Shown here: positions 1 through 8,680 of the stretch, in pieces
How positions within the stretch are numbered: the first letter of the stretch is position 1
Layout of the letters: each line of letters opens with the position of its first letter
Origin: Chara braunii
Lineage: Eukaryota > Streptophyta > Charophyceae > Charales > Characeae
Direction of reading: 5' to 3'
Assembly: GCA_003427395.1 (NCBI GenBank)
Contig: BFEA01000101.1
Coordinates: 541,887-565,516, forward strand
DNA length: 23,630 nt
Made by a program: the position numbers and the translations under genes
Notes under the pieces: generated by a model
What the model saw: the letters and a program-made list of their open reading frames with translations, nothing else
Database searches by the model: none
What the model was told of the DNA's origin: nothing

Positions 1-54
<54 letters not shown>
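1..54. repeat. poly(A) tract
   Basis: The first 54 bases are uninterrupted A. This is a mononucleotide run, perhaps the edge of a retroposed tail or an assembly edge; nothing upstream is visible to decide. Confidence 0.95.
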
Positions 55-56
<2 letters not shown>

Positions 57-480
57 CAATAAGGCACACTATTGACTTGCCAACAACGTTGTAATTAAGG
101 AAAAGGCTGCACAGTGCACAGACTGTCCTCAGCTCTGATTGGCCACTCCATGCCCGCGAAAACTCTCCCTCCTCCTCCTCCTCCTCCTCCTCCTCCATCA
201 AACAACACCTGGTTTCTGTCACTTGCGAACCTGGGCCACATTCACGCCACATTCATGCACAAAACGCGATAACACTCGATCCACCTCCCACAAATTCCAA
301 AAATATCGGTGTCATCCATTTGCCAACAACAAGGCGAATTGAATGACCCCCTCATATCCTTCATCCCCTCTGAAGGGGGTAAAATAATACACACATCATG
401 ACTGACGGGGAATAATTTGGATGCCTTCCAGCACTTGAATACAGCGCCATCTACTTCTTCTCCCTCCTTCTCCTCGTTTC
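55..480. other. Intergenic, no gene seen; short (CTC)n array
   Basis: Apart from a CTC trinucleotide array at about 168-196, this stretch is unique-looking sequence without a convincing coding signal. The only open frame (139-342, plus) gets its leucine run from the array itself. Confidence 0.6.
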
Positions 481-599
481 GACCATCTGCTACCGGTCCT
501 TCTTCCTCCCAAAACCCACCGGTAGCTTAGCTGCCCAGCCGCCTACCGGTAGCTCAGCTGCCCAACCGAGGTTTACTATACCTGCTGTCGTTCGAACAA

Positions 600-1095
600 C
601 ATCAGTGCGCTTGGGCCTGTCGCGCGGTTGCAGTCCCATTCTCCTCTCCTCCCATCCCGTTCCATCCCGTTCCGTTCCGTTCCGTTTCGACTCGCTCGGT
701 TCCGTTCCTCCCATCTCCTCCTCTTTTGTGTACTTTCCGTCGCCTTCCAGTCCGTTATTCTCTTCCGTTCCTGATGACGTGTTCTGTTCCGTTCCGTTCC
801 GTTTTGCATTTCAGTCTATCACCCCCGAGGGGAAAAGAAAACGATTCCGTTCCGCTTTCAGCCAATGATGCCAACAAACCATCTGGTGCACTGCACTCAG
901 TACCGTTCCGTCCCGTCCCCTTCAGCTCCGTTCTGCTGCGGTCCGTTTTCTGTTCCATTTTCTGTTCCGTTCCGTTGCATTCCGTTCCGTTCCCTTTTGG
1001 ATTTCAATCTATTACCGCCAAGAGGAAAAGAAAACGATTTGGTTCCGTTTTCAGTTGATGACGTCAACCGTCTGCTGCAGTGCACTCACTCAGCA
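600..1095. repeat. Degenerate GTTCC-type pentanucleotide array with 193-bp tandem duplication
   Basis: The stretch is dominated by runs of GTTCC/TTCCG. Within it, 809-900 and 1002-1092 are two diverged copies of one unit about 193 bp apart: both have a TTTCARTCTATYACC start, a GGAAAAGAAAACGAT core, a TTTCAG plus GATG segment and a TGCACTCA end. All six frames give low-complexity peptides, so I read the open frames here as repeat artefacts. Confidence 0.8.
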
Positions 1096-1165
1096 CAGCA
1101 AAAATGAACAAGGACAAAGTGAAGGGTCCCCCCTCCCTTTCCTTCAACACTCAATCCATCTATGT

Positions 1166-1460
1166 CTGAATGTATATATATATACGTATATATGTAGTGT
1201 GTGTATGTGTATTGCATCTCTATCATCAAGTAAGGGCGAGCGGCACTGGCAAGAAGTAGGAAAAAGACAAGAAAAAAAAAAAAAAACACAACGCCCAGGA
1301 GTCTTGTGTAGCTATATATGTTATGTATGTATATATCGTCATATATATGGTCACATGTATATATATCGCCACAAATAGAACTGCCCGGTAAACCGTAGGC
1401 AGAGAGAGAGAAGAGGACAACAAACGAGGGGCTGTGACAAACTGTATATATATATATACC
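1166..1460. repeat. TA-rich microsatellite patches and poly(A)
   Basis: Alternating TA tracts occur near 1171-1196, 1311-1363 and 1444-1459, and a 15-base A run lies at 1272-1286. No gene is supported here. Confidence 0.75.
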
Positions 1461-1577
1461 TATCAAAGGATGATGATTGCTCATCCTACGAACGACTCAG
1501 TGCACAACAGACTTACACAAAGTACTGAGGTACCTCATTTCCCATTTACATTAATCTACACCTTATTCACTTCCTCT

Positions 1578-1670
1578 CTTCAGCCTTCCCCCCTCCCCTT
1601 CCCCGTCTCTCCCCCTCTCCCGCCCCCCCCTCCCCTCCCTTCTCTCTCTCCTTCCATTTCCATCTCACCA
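1578..1670. repeat. Polypyrimidine tract
   Basis: An almost pure C/T stretch on the plus strand, with C runs near 1622-1642. It is low-complexity sequence rather than coding. Confidence 0.8.
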
Positions 1671-1701
1671 CCAATCAAGCGGCAACAGAACTGCGAATTT
1701 G

Positions 1702-1749
1702 AGAGACGTTGACGTCATCAAAGAGTCGTTCGATGACGTCAACGTCTCT
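1702..1749. promoter_or_regulatory. Perfect 18-bp inverted repeat carrying two TGACGTCA boxes
   Basis: The arms at 1702-1719 and 1732-1749 are exact reverse complements around a 12-base loop. Each arm holds the self-complementary octamer TGACGTCA (1710-1717 and 1734-1741), the classic core bound by CREB/ATF/TGA-type bZIP factors. A third copy lies at 1059-1066. A regulatory role is inference: no gene has been found beside it, and it could equally be the core of a small foldback repeat. Confidence 0.55.
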
Positions 1750-1849
1750 AACGAGGAAGATTGGTTTCTCCTATACTCCCATCTCTCACCTCGGACTACC
1801 GAAATTCCGTACTACGCGCGAAGGAAGTAGGGCCGCCGGGGAGAGGGCC

Positions 1850-2030
1850 ACTCCTCTCCCTCCTCCCTCTCTAAATCTCTCGCGCTTTCTTTTCCCAATT
1901 GAACTCGCGAATTTAAGACTAAAGTAGCCTGTGAGGAGATCGCCTCCTCTCTCTCTCATCTCACTTGCAAATCTCCAAATACAACTTTTTCAAGACTGAA
2001 GTAGCTTATTAGCTTATCAACGCTGGTATA
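1850..2030. repeat. Imperfect tandem duplication
   Basis: Two adjacent, diverged segments both run from a CCTCTCCCTCC-like tract through an AAATCTC segment to AAGACTRAAGTAGCYT (around 1912-1931 and 1993-2009). No coding signal is seen in either copy. Confidence 0.5.
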
Positions 2031-2072
2031 AAAATTCCAACTCTTCTTCTTCCCCTTCTTCCTCGTCCTTGC

Positions 2073-2118
<46 letters not shown>
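2073..2118. repeat. (ATC)n trinucleotide microsatellite
   Basis: About 15 uninterrupted CAT/ATC units. The methionine or histidine runs in the overlapping frames come only from this array. Confidence 0.95.
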
Positions 2119-2359
2119 GCCAAAACCGAAACTACTACGATGATTATCATCACCAGAAACGAAACAACCACCGTCGACATCACCATCAACCATCAAGGAT
2201 CACAATATTCAGCAACGCGAAAGAATGGCGCCGCGCATCACTCTCAACGAGCGCCCAACACGTGTCCAGAGATTAACGAGGGAAGGCGAAGAGATAGATG
2301 CACGGCACCCCATAAGGATCCTCTTCTTCTCTCACCCACTATGTCAAACAGTACCGTCT

Positions 2360-2710
2360 TCCTCCTCTTCTTCTCCTCCTCCTTCCTCCTCCTCCTCCTC
2401 CTCCTCCTCATTATCATCATCATCATCATCATCATCGTCGTCGTCGTCTATTCATCATGCAATCTCTCGTCTCTCCCACTCTCTCCCTCTCTCTCTCTCT
2501 CACACCGACAAGACGCAGTCAATGTAACTCGCCAATGAAAATCGATTTTGTTCCTACCCTCCTCCCCTTCTTCCACTCAATATCCTTCTCCTCCTCCTCG
2601 TCATCATCATCATCATCATCATCATGGTCTCATCGTGAAAGTTCACAACTCCCTCCCTCTCTCCCACCTCCTCCTCTCTCTCTCTCTCTCCCTCTCTCAG
2701 TGCTTCCTTC
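2360..2710. repeat. Compound CCT/ATC/GTC/CT microsatellites
   Basis: CCT/TCC units at about 2363-2408, ATC at 2409-2437 and GTC at 2438-2448 follow one another. Further CT tracts lie near 2484-2502, an ATC array near 2597-2625 and CT again near 2673-2698. Overlapping open frames translate to homopolymer Ser, Leu or Met and are not genes. Confidence 0.9.
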
Positions 2711-2894
2711 CTCTCTCCCTCCTCCTTGGCACTCGCCCATCGGTCAGAGACGGAACCTGGCAGACGGAAACGACCAGGGCGATCAAACAGGTCAAAGCCG
2801 TTCTCCGCTCTCTTAAGCCCTCCGCCCTATTTTGCTCTTTCGTTGGCCTGCTCTCTTCAATGTCGAGGTCGCCGACCCGACGCTGAGGGGAGAA
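2711..2894. other. Unassigned spacer
   Basis: Non-repetitive, moderately GC-rich sequence between the microsatellites and the minisatellite. I recognise no gene, RNA or mobile-element signature in it. Confidence 0.4.
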
Positions 2895-3400
2895 AGACAA
2901 AGTGGTTCACGCAAGGACCAAGAGAGAAGGACCAACTGGTTCAAAAACCAAGGTAGAGAAGGACCAGCGTGTTCGAAAACCAAGGTAGAGAAGGACCAAC
3001 CCGTTCGAGAACCAAGGTACGAGAAAGACCAGCTGGTTCGAAAACCAAGGCGACGAAGAACCAGCTGGTCCGAAGACCAAGGTAGAGAAGGATCAACCCG
3101 TTCGAGAACCAAGGTAAGAGAAAGACCAGCTGGTTCGGAAACCAAGGTAGACAAGGACCAGCTGGTTCGAAGACCAAGGTAGACAAGGACCAACCCGTTC
3201 GAGAACCAAGGTAAGAGAAAGACCAGCTGGTTCGAACAAGGACCAGCTGGTTCGAAGACCAAGGTAGACAAGGACCAGCTGGTTCGAAGACCAAGGTAGA
3301 CAAGAGGACCAAATGGTTCAAGAACGAAGAGAGAGAAGGATCACGTGGTTCAAGGACCACGAGAGATAAGAGAACCAAGTGGGCCAAGAACCCCCCAACT
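2895..3400. repeat. Minisatellite, 32-34 bp unit, about 15 copies
   Basis: Units read roughly ACCAGCTGGTTCGAAGACC followed by AAGGTAGACAAGG. Two subtypes are seen: A with the palindrome ACCAGCTGGT, and B with ACCAACCCGTTCGAGAACC. B units start at 2995, 3092 and 3189, exactly 97 bp apart, with two A units between, giving a B-A-A higher-order repeat. One A unit near 3222-3241 is truncated. The period is not a multiple of three, so the repetitive peptides on both strands shift frame and are not a protein. The array begins about 170 bp beyond the stop codon of the LACS gene. Confidence 0.92.
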
Positions 3401-3570
3401 GAGGACAGGACCAACGGCGGGGTCATTGAAGGACAAACCGGTCCAAGGATGGAGAGAGAAGAGGACCAAGTAGTAGGGGTTCATGGTGGGGGTTACGCAA
3501 AGCAGGAGAGAGAAACAAAACCATCATCATCAGCATCAGCAAGGCGGTATAGTGTACTAGAACAGCTACT

Positions 3571-5775
3571 TCACTTGGTAGTGATGATGACCGCCGATCC
3601 TTCCGTCTTGGCGATCTCGCTGTACATATCGTCGATCTGCTTGGCAAACATAGCCTTCGCTTGCGGGCGTTTGATCTTGAGTGTGGGAGTGAGGAGGCCG
3701 TTCTCCACCGTGAAAGGTTCTGCAGACAAGTACACTCTCTTTGCTAACTCGAATCCCCTCAGCTTGGCCTCTTTCGCAGCTTCATTCATGGACGTCAACA
3801 CGATATCATTGACCACCTTCTTGCCGCACAAGGCGGCGTGATCTTCTACCTTGCCTATCCCTTTCGACTTGGCCCACTTCTCCAAGACCTCAAAGTCGGG
3901 GACAACGACGGCTACCAAGTAGGCGTTCAAGCTGTCGCCATGGATGAAGCACTGAGCGATGAAAGGGCTGCGTATGTACACGTTTTCGATCTTCTCCGGG
4001 GCGATGTATTCCCCCTGGGCCAGCTTGAAGATGTTCTTCTTGCGATCGATGATCTTCAGCCTGCCACGTGGCAGCCACATCCCGATGTCCCCCGTGTGCA
4101 GCCATCCATCCCCATCTACCATCTCTGCCGTCTGTGCTTTGTCCTTGAAGTACCCTTGGAAAATGATCGGACCACGTACGCAGATCTCGCCACGTGGGTA
4201 CGGTTTATCGCCGGAGGTGTACTGCATTTCAGGGACGTCAACGAGCTTGACCTCGCACGAGGGGCTAGGGGATCCCACGTGTCCCGACGTGGTATCACCA
4301 TCATCCGTACACGAGATAAGACAAGAAGTCTCGGTCATCCCATACCCTTCGACAATTCTGCCGCCAAAACACACCTTCAAAAAGTCAAACACTTCCGGCG
4401 AGATGGGCGACGCCCCTGTCACCATGATGCGGACCCTGCCTCCAATCCGCTCCCTTATCTTGTTAAACACCAGTTTGTCCCAAATGGATGAGGGGGTCCT
4501 GCCTTCAGCCAAAGCACGCCTTTTCGCATTGAAAGCCACGTGGAACAAGCGCTCTTTGATACCCCCGGAGCTCTTCACCGTGGCCATAATCCGATCGTAA
4601 ATCCGATTATAAAGTCGGGGCACGCTGGTGAAGATGGTAGGCCGGAGCTCAATCATGTCATCAAGCAGCTTGAGCGGGTCGCCCTGATAAAACCCGATGG
4701 CCATCCCGACATGGATCATTCCGTGAATGTTCGCCCGCTCGTAGATGTGCGCGAGGGGGAGGTAGGACATGTGGACATCCCCGTGGTAGACCTCGATCGT
4801 GGTACAGATCCCGGCCGCTCCCGCCACAAGATTGGCGTGAGTGAGCAACGCGCCCTTGGGATTGCCGGTGGTCCCGCTGGTGTAGCAGATCGTGGCAAGA
4901 TCGGACGGCTGGGGAGGGGCGAAGGGGAGGATACTAATCTTGCCTTGCGATTCCAGTCTGGAGAAGGAGACGATTTCACACTGGTTCTTCAAGTGGGGCT
5001 GCGGGACCACCTGGTCCGGCGGGCCAATCACCACAACCAGCCGTACAGCGGGGCACTCGTCCAAGCACTCGACAACGGTCTGCAGCTTGTCCCGCGTGCA
5101 CACCACCACCGTCAGATCGGCATGATTACAGATGTACTTGACGGAATCAGGTCCCAACGTGTCGTACAACGGGACCGGGACCATTCCGTACGCAAAGCAG
5201 CCTTGCTCGGCAATCAACCACTCCTCACGATTGATGAAGTAGAGACCCACTTTGGCCCCCTTGGGGATGCCGAATTGAACCAGGCCTGAGCCGAAAGCAG
5301 ATCGCGCAGCCCCCCATTCCGCGTACGTCCGCCATTCGTACTTACCAAGGGTCCCGTCGGGACGGACACGTGTGCCCAGCGCGGGCTCGTTGGCGAATCT
5401 GCGCTCCGCGTACTCGAAATTCTCGTGGAGGGTGGAGATAGATGGGATGTCGACGAAATGATGGACGAGGTGGAGGGGAAACTTCGCGGACCTGTAGACG
5501 TTCCACTTACCCTCAGCAAGCTTCTCTGGAAGCACGACACTGTACCCGGCGTGCTGTACGAACTCCCCGCCCCCGCCGCCCTCGCCGCCCCCGCCGCCGC
5601 CGCCGCTGCCTCTCGTTGGTTCCAGGGATAAACCTCCTCCTCCTCCTCCTCCGCCGCCGTGCCTATCGAGAGTAGTAGCATCAACAGAATGATGATCAGA
5701 AAATCGCCTCTCTGTTAATTGGTCGTTCAGAACTTGAAGGCGCCCTTCCGCGCGAGCCACGCCCCGTCCCGCCAT
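3571..5775 (-). CDS. Long-chain acyl-CoA synthetase, peroxisomal LACS6/7 type, intronless
   Basis: Predicted to activate long-chain fatty acids to acyl-CoA (ATP to AMP plus PPi) as the entry to peroxisomal beta-oxidation. The 734 residues carry the ANL superfamily motifs in order: P-loop YTSGTTGNPKG (298-308), LPLAHIYERA (339-348), EGYGMTETS (476-484), DGWLHTGDIG (555-564), hinge region RLKIIDRKKNIF (572-583) and C-terminal TPTLKIKRPQ (696-705) with the expected catalytic lysine. Residues 12-20 read RLQVLNDQL, fitting the PTS2 consensus R-L-x5-(H/Q)-L; the C-terminus ends in TTK, so no SKL-type PTS1. Similarity to Arabidopsis LACS6/7 (about 700 aa) starts near YSVVLPEKL (78-86). The extra length is mainly glycine-rich tracts at 40-48 and 56-70. 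ATG 5775 is the first Met: an in-frame TGA lies seven codons upstream (5791-5793). Land-plant relatives have many introns; none is needed here. The family is certain; localisation is inferred from the motif. Confidence 0.96.
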   Translation of the reverse strand: MAGRGVARAEGRLQVLNDQLTERRFSDHHSVDATTLDRHGGGGGGGGGLSLEPTRGSGGGGGGGEGGGGGEFVQHAGYSVVLPEKLAEGKWNVYRSAKFPLHLVHHFVDIPSISTLHENFEYAERRFANEPALGTRVRPDGTLGKYEWRTYAEWGAARSAFGSGLVQFGIPKGAKVGLYFINREEWLIAEQGCFAYGMVPVPLYDTLGPDSVKYICNHADLTVVVCTRDKLQTVVECLDECPAVRLVVVIGPPDQVVPQPHLKNQCEIVSFSRLESQGKISILPFAPPQPSDLATICYTSGTTGNPKGALLTHANLVAGAAGICTTIEVYHGDVHMSYLPLAHIYERANIHGMIHVGMAIGFYQGDPLKLLDDMIELRPTIFTSVPRLYNRIYDRIMATVKSSGGIKERLFHVAFNAKRRALAEGRTPSSIWDKLVFNKIRERIGGRVRIMVTGASPISPEVFDFLKVCFGGRIVEGYGMTETSCLISCTDDGDTTSGHVGSPSPSCEVKLVDVPEMQYTSGDKPYPRGEICVRGPIIFQGYFKDKAQTAEMVDGDGWLHTGDIGMWLPRGRLKIIDRKKNIFKLAQGEYIAPEKIENVYIRSPFIAQCFIHGDSLNAYLVAVVVPDFEVLEKWAKSKGIGKVEDHAALCGKKVVNDIVLTSMNEAAKEAKLRGFELAKRVYLSAEPFTVENGLLTPTLKIKRPQAKAMFAKQIDDMYSEIAKTEGSAVIITTK
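5560..5662 (-). repeat. CCG/CCT trinucleotide tracts inside the LACS N-terminus
   Basis: Two trinucleotide runs, CCG/CCC-type near 5565-5608 and CCT/CCG-type near 5634-5660 on the plus strand, encode the glycine-rich stretches around residues 40-48 and 56-70. They sit between the targeting nonapeptide and the conserved catalytic region. Because the unit is three bases, length changes would keep the reading frame. Confidence 0.85.
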
Positions 5776-5828
5776 ATCACCCCGCGCTACTCAGTGAAAT
5801 TGCGCGAACGCTTTCCCTCAATCAATGC

Positions 5829-5915
<87 letters not shown>

Positions 5916-6140
5916 GCTGTGGGTCGATCCTCTCTTTTTCCCGTCGGCCTAGCAACAAGTACAAAGTATCTAGCAGATTACTCAAATCGCGCGTAAGAAT
6001 TGGAAATTTCAATCAGGAAAAAAAAAAAAAAAAAGAGGAGGAAGAAAACGCGCTCAGGATTGCGCGTGGTGACCCGCGTAATGACGTAGCGGAGGTAAGG
6101 GATAGGAGCAGAGAAAGGTCCGACGCGACTGAGCTGTAGG
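5776..6140 (-). promoter_or_regulatory. Upstream flank of the LACS gene
   Basis: This should hold the 5' UTR and proximal promoter. I see no clear TATA box on the minus strand. A CT/GT microsatellite lies at 5829-5914, about 55-140 bp before the ATG, then an A run (plus strand) near 6019-6034. A TACGTCA bZIP-like core occurs on the minus strand near 6082-6089. Assignment as promoter rests on position only. Confidence 0.4.
5829..5914. repeat. (CT)n(GT)n compound microsatellite
   Basis: A short CT run (5829-5841) continues into a long GT run with one GC interruption near 5875-5877. Confidence 0.97.
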
Positions 6141-6792
6141 TGCTTAACAACGGACTAGAGAGCAGAGCGGTATACTTTTGCGCAGTGAGTCACGTTTGTT
6201 CAGAGCGAGAAGAGGAGGGGAGGAAGTTGTATGGTCCTTCCTGCCCCTCGAGAGGAGCCCTTCGGACGGCTGTGAGAGCGCAGGCAAGATGAGGGGGAGA
6301 AGGGCGAGACAGAAGCGAAGGACAAGAACTGGACAGAAGAGAGAGAAAAGACAGAGCGACAAAGAGAGGGGAGAGAGGGAGAGAGGGAGAGAGGGAGAGA
6401 GGGAGAGGGACAGAAAGAGAGTGAGGACGGAAGGAAGGAAGGAACGCATGCAGTCGCGCACAAAACGACAAAGGAACTGGATGACGGAGGGACAGACAAG
6501 ACACCCCAAGGAATCCCGACCAAGCTGAGCGGCGTGACGCTAAATTTGCATCACTGTTCTATTTTGGGTATCAATCAACCTGCCTTCTCTAGTAAATGAG
6601 AGGAGAACAGAGGGAAAAGAAGGGTGCGGAAGGGGGGCGGGGCAGCCTAAGGAGTTTGGTATGGGAACGCAGAGCAGAAGGGGCACACACCCACCCACAT
6701 TCGCGGGGGGGGAAGCAGGGTTGGAGAAGGGTTCAGCGTTAACAGAGAAGCTTATAAACGAGACACGTGAGGGGGGGTGCACCAAACGCAAG
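6141..6792. other. Purine-rich intergenic stretch, no gene seen
   Basis: The plus strand is strongly GA-rich, with GGAGAGAGGGAGA-type repeats near 6365-6410 and a short GGAA tetranucleotide run near 6430-6443. Open frames on both strands have Arg/Glu or Ser/Leu bias from these tracts. A TGAGTCA motif occurs at 6185-6191. I see nothing else. Confidence 0.6.
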
Positions 6793-6793
6793 C

Positions 6794-6889
<96 letters not shown>

Positions 6890-6890
6890 N

Positions 6891-6971
<81 letters not shown>
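6793..6971. repeat. (GA)n microsatellite with an N placeholder
   Basis: About 180 bases of GA, with one AAAG interruption near 6807-6810. Position 6890 is N, and the dinucleotide phase changes across it, which suggests two incompletely joined contig ends rather than a single uncalled base. The true array length is therefore unknown. Confidence 0.97.
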
Positions 6972-6973
<2 letters not shown>

Positions 6974-7186
6974 GGTCAAGGGGTGTAGAGGGTGTCAAGT
7001 GAGTGTCAGACGTCGCATGGGATGCGTGGCGGAAGGTGAAGATGAAGATGAGCTGTTAAGTGACGTGGCATCTGGATGCCAGACTCGCTGCGAGGATAAG
7101 CCTGAGATAATTATGGCTGCGCGCACGGTAATTGGCGCGCTGTGAAGGAGGATGAAAAGGAAGGGGACAAAGAGTTAGACCAAAGA
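6972..7186. other. Unassigned spacer
   Basis: Mixed-composition sequence with small palindromes: GGCATC/GATGCC near 7068-7081 and GCGCGC at 7119-7124 and 7135-7140. No gene is recognised. Confidence 0.4.
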
Positions 7187-7370
7187 GTCGGCCATGCACG
7201 TACTACTAGTAAGTACGCGCAGTAGCGGCGGCAAAGCACGTAGTTAGTACATGCAGAATAGCCCTGGCAAATCACGTACTAAATGAGTACATGGAATAGC
7301 CGTGGCAAAGCACGTATTGAGCACACGCAATGGTCATGCCAAAGCGCGTATCTATGAAGTACAGGCACTA
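7187..7370. repeat. Short tandem repeat with (T)GGCAAAGCACGTA core, about five copies
   Basis: Copies of GGCAAAGCACGTA or close variants begin near 7191, 7230, 7266, 7304 and 7338, spaced 34-39 bp. Each is followed by a TAGTAC/GAGTAC segment. An inverted trace, GCTTTGCCACGTG, sits at about 7451-7463. CACGTA is close to the ACGT core of G-box elements, but no adjacent gene supports a regulatory role. Confidence 0.75.
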
Positions 7371-7639
7371 TTATTTTTAACGATAAAATACATGCACTAT
7401 GTACTGCGCGCCGATATCTGTTATGAATTACGGCGATCTTATCCAATTGCGCTTTGCCACGTGACACGTGCACTTGATGATTGTGGTTATATAATCACCA
7501 AGTCCGGCTGCCGCCCTCATTTTTACAGGCGGCCATCGCTCCCATCACTCATGCGTTGTGCATTTCTTCTTCATCCTCCCCCTGATGACGGACCTATTGT
7601 TGAAGTCAACCACCGTCCTCTTGTCCTTGTCGTCTTTTC

Positions 7640-7715
7640 CATGTTCCCCTCCTCCTCTCCTCTCCTCTCCTCTCCTCTCCTCTTCTCTCCTCTTCTCTCC
7701 TCTCCTCCTCCACTC
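7640..7715. repeat. (TCCTC)n pentanucleotide microsatellite
   Basis: Tandem CCTCT units with a few TTCTC variants; pure pyrimidine on the plus strand. Confidence 0.92.
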
Positions 7716-8260
7716 TCCTCGCTAGTGGGCACCTCTCACTCTCCCCTCCCCTCCTAAATAATCCGCCCGCTTATCTCTTTTCCGTACATTAAAAACATGG
7801 CTCTGATTACCATAGTAATGGGTGTGGTTAAGATTAGAGTACAATATACAATGGTGCTGACTCACGGGTGGGTTCGTATTTGCTGTCTTTCTTCTTGACC
7901 GTCGATTCAGCTAATCGATGGCTGAGATGGAGCTCCTGCGTGGTGGAAGTCCTGAGATCCTTACTCAGCACTTTATCGTCATAGACATACACACAATGAC
8001 GCGCCTATGCGGATGTTGATCACCAAATCGAGAGTTCAAAACACCCTTTGGAAGGAGACTTAACGAAAGCAAAACGCAGCAAATAATACAGCGAGAGTTC
8101 ATAAGGAGACTTAACGAAAGCAAAAACCACCAATAATACAGCCTACACAGGATTATGAAAGGGAAAAAGTACTAAGTGAGAGAAGAACATAGCTTTTAAT
8201 AATTACAAAAAAAAATAAAAATAAAAAAAGTACTAACTACACCAAGCATGATGCCATAGA
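7716..8260. other. AT-rich intergenic stretch with a short direct repeat
   Basis: The segment GGAGACTTAACGAAAGCAAA occurs twice (about 8055-8074 and 8105-8124), each followed by an AATAATACAGC segment, a roughly 50-bp tandem repeat. Around 7866-7925 the minus strand has a weak similarity to the tRNA-like fragments at 9792-9836 and 18368-18420. No gene is seen. Confidence 0.5.
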
Positions 8261-8262
8261 GA

Positions 8263-8520
8263 GGGGGTACTCACACTACCCCCTTCTTCCCCCGAATACA
8301 ACGTACGGTCATTATAGCTGTATTTGACGCATATTTCAGTCTAGATACAGCTGTAATGACCGTACGTTGTATTCGGAGAGAGAAGATAGCTCCATCGCAA
8401 ATTTATCTGAAGGCATTTACGATGCGTCGGACCTCAATTACGTCCACAGATATAAGCAATATCGGACGGCATGTACGACCGGACCTGGATGCATCTGACC
8501 TCAATCACGTCCAGAGACAC
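8263..8520 (+). mobile_element. MITE-like repeat with TACTCACAC end, copy 1 (inner boundary uncertain)
   Basis: It starts with GGGGGTACTCACACTACC (8263-8280), like the end seen at 9836-9849, and contains ACGGC-N4-TACG followed by GACCTGGATGCATCTG at about 8467-8497, shared with 9887-9920. A 32-bp inverted repeat lies inside (8292-8376). A possible opposite terminus, TGTGAGTATGCCCT, occurs at 8909-8922. There is no transposase frame; a non-autonomous DNA element is inference. Confidence 0.5.
8292..8376. repeat. Long hairpin, 32-bp arms, 21-base loop
   Basis: The arms 8292-8323 and 8345-8376 are reverse complements with a single mismatch. The arm begins CCGAATACAACGTACGGTCA. The near-perfect pairing suggests a recent or maintained palindrome. 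Confidence 0.9.
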
Positions 8521-8523
8521 ACA

Positions 8524-8569
<46 letters not shown>
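8515..8569. repeat. (CA)n(GA)n microsatellite
   Basis: A CA run at about 8517-8540 passes directly into a GA run ending at 8569. Confidence 0.97.
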
Positions 8570-8572
<3 letters not shown>

Positions 8573-8680
8573 CTCCAGACAGCTCGGTAGTGGTTCCTCC
8601 CAGTCCTCTTTTCCACAGCGATTTTGCCTTCGACCATCAAAATCACTCTACCCAACCTCGTCTCAAACGGGGGCCCAGCG

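Noticed and set aside
2895-3400. GGTTCGAAGACC in the minisatellite resembles a pol III B box
   Set aside because: No A box at tRNA spacing and no cloverleaf; the match is a by-product of the unit sequence.
2813-3426. Long repetitive open frames on both strands in the minisatellite
   Set aside because: The unit length of 32-34 bp is not a multiple of three and the frame shifts between units. Both strands are open only because the repeat lacks stops.
3838-5289. Plus-strand open frames of about 200-250 codons opposite the LACS gene
   Set aside because: They are antisense shadows of a GC-rich coding sequence. The minus-strand frame has full-length family similarity and all catalytic motifs.
6540-7002. 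Open frames with Ser-Leu or Arg-Glu dipeptide repeats at GA/CT arrays (also at 14.8, 17.0 and 23.2 kb)
   Set aside because: Translations of dinucleotide microsatellites, open in several frames at once.
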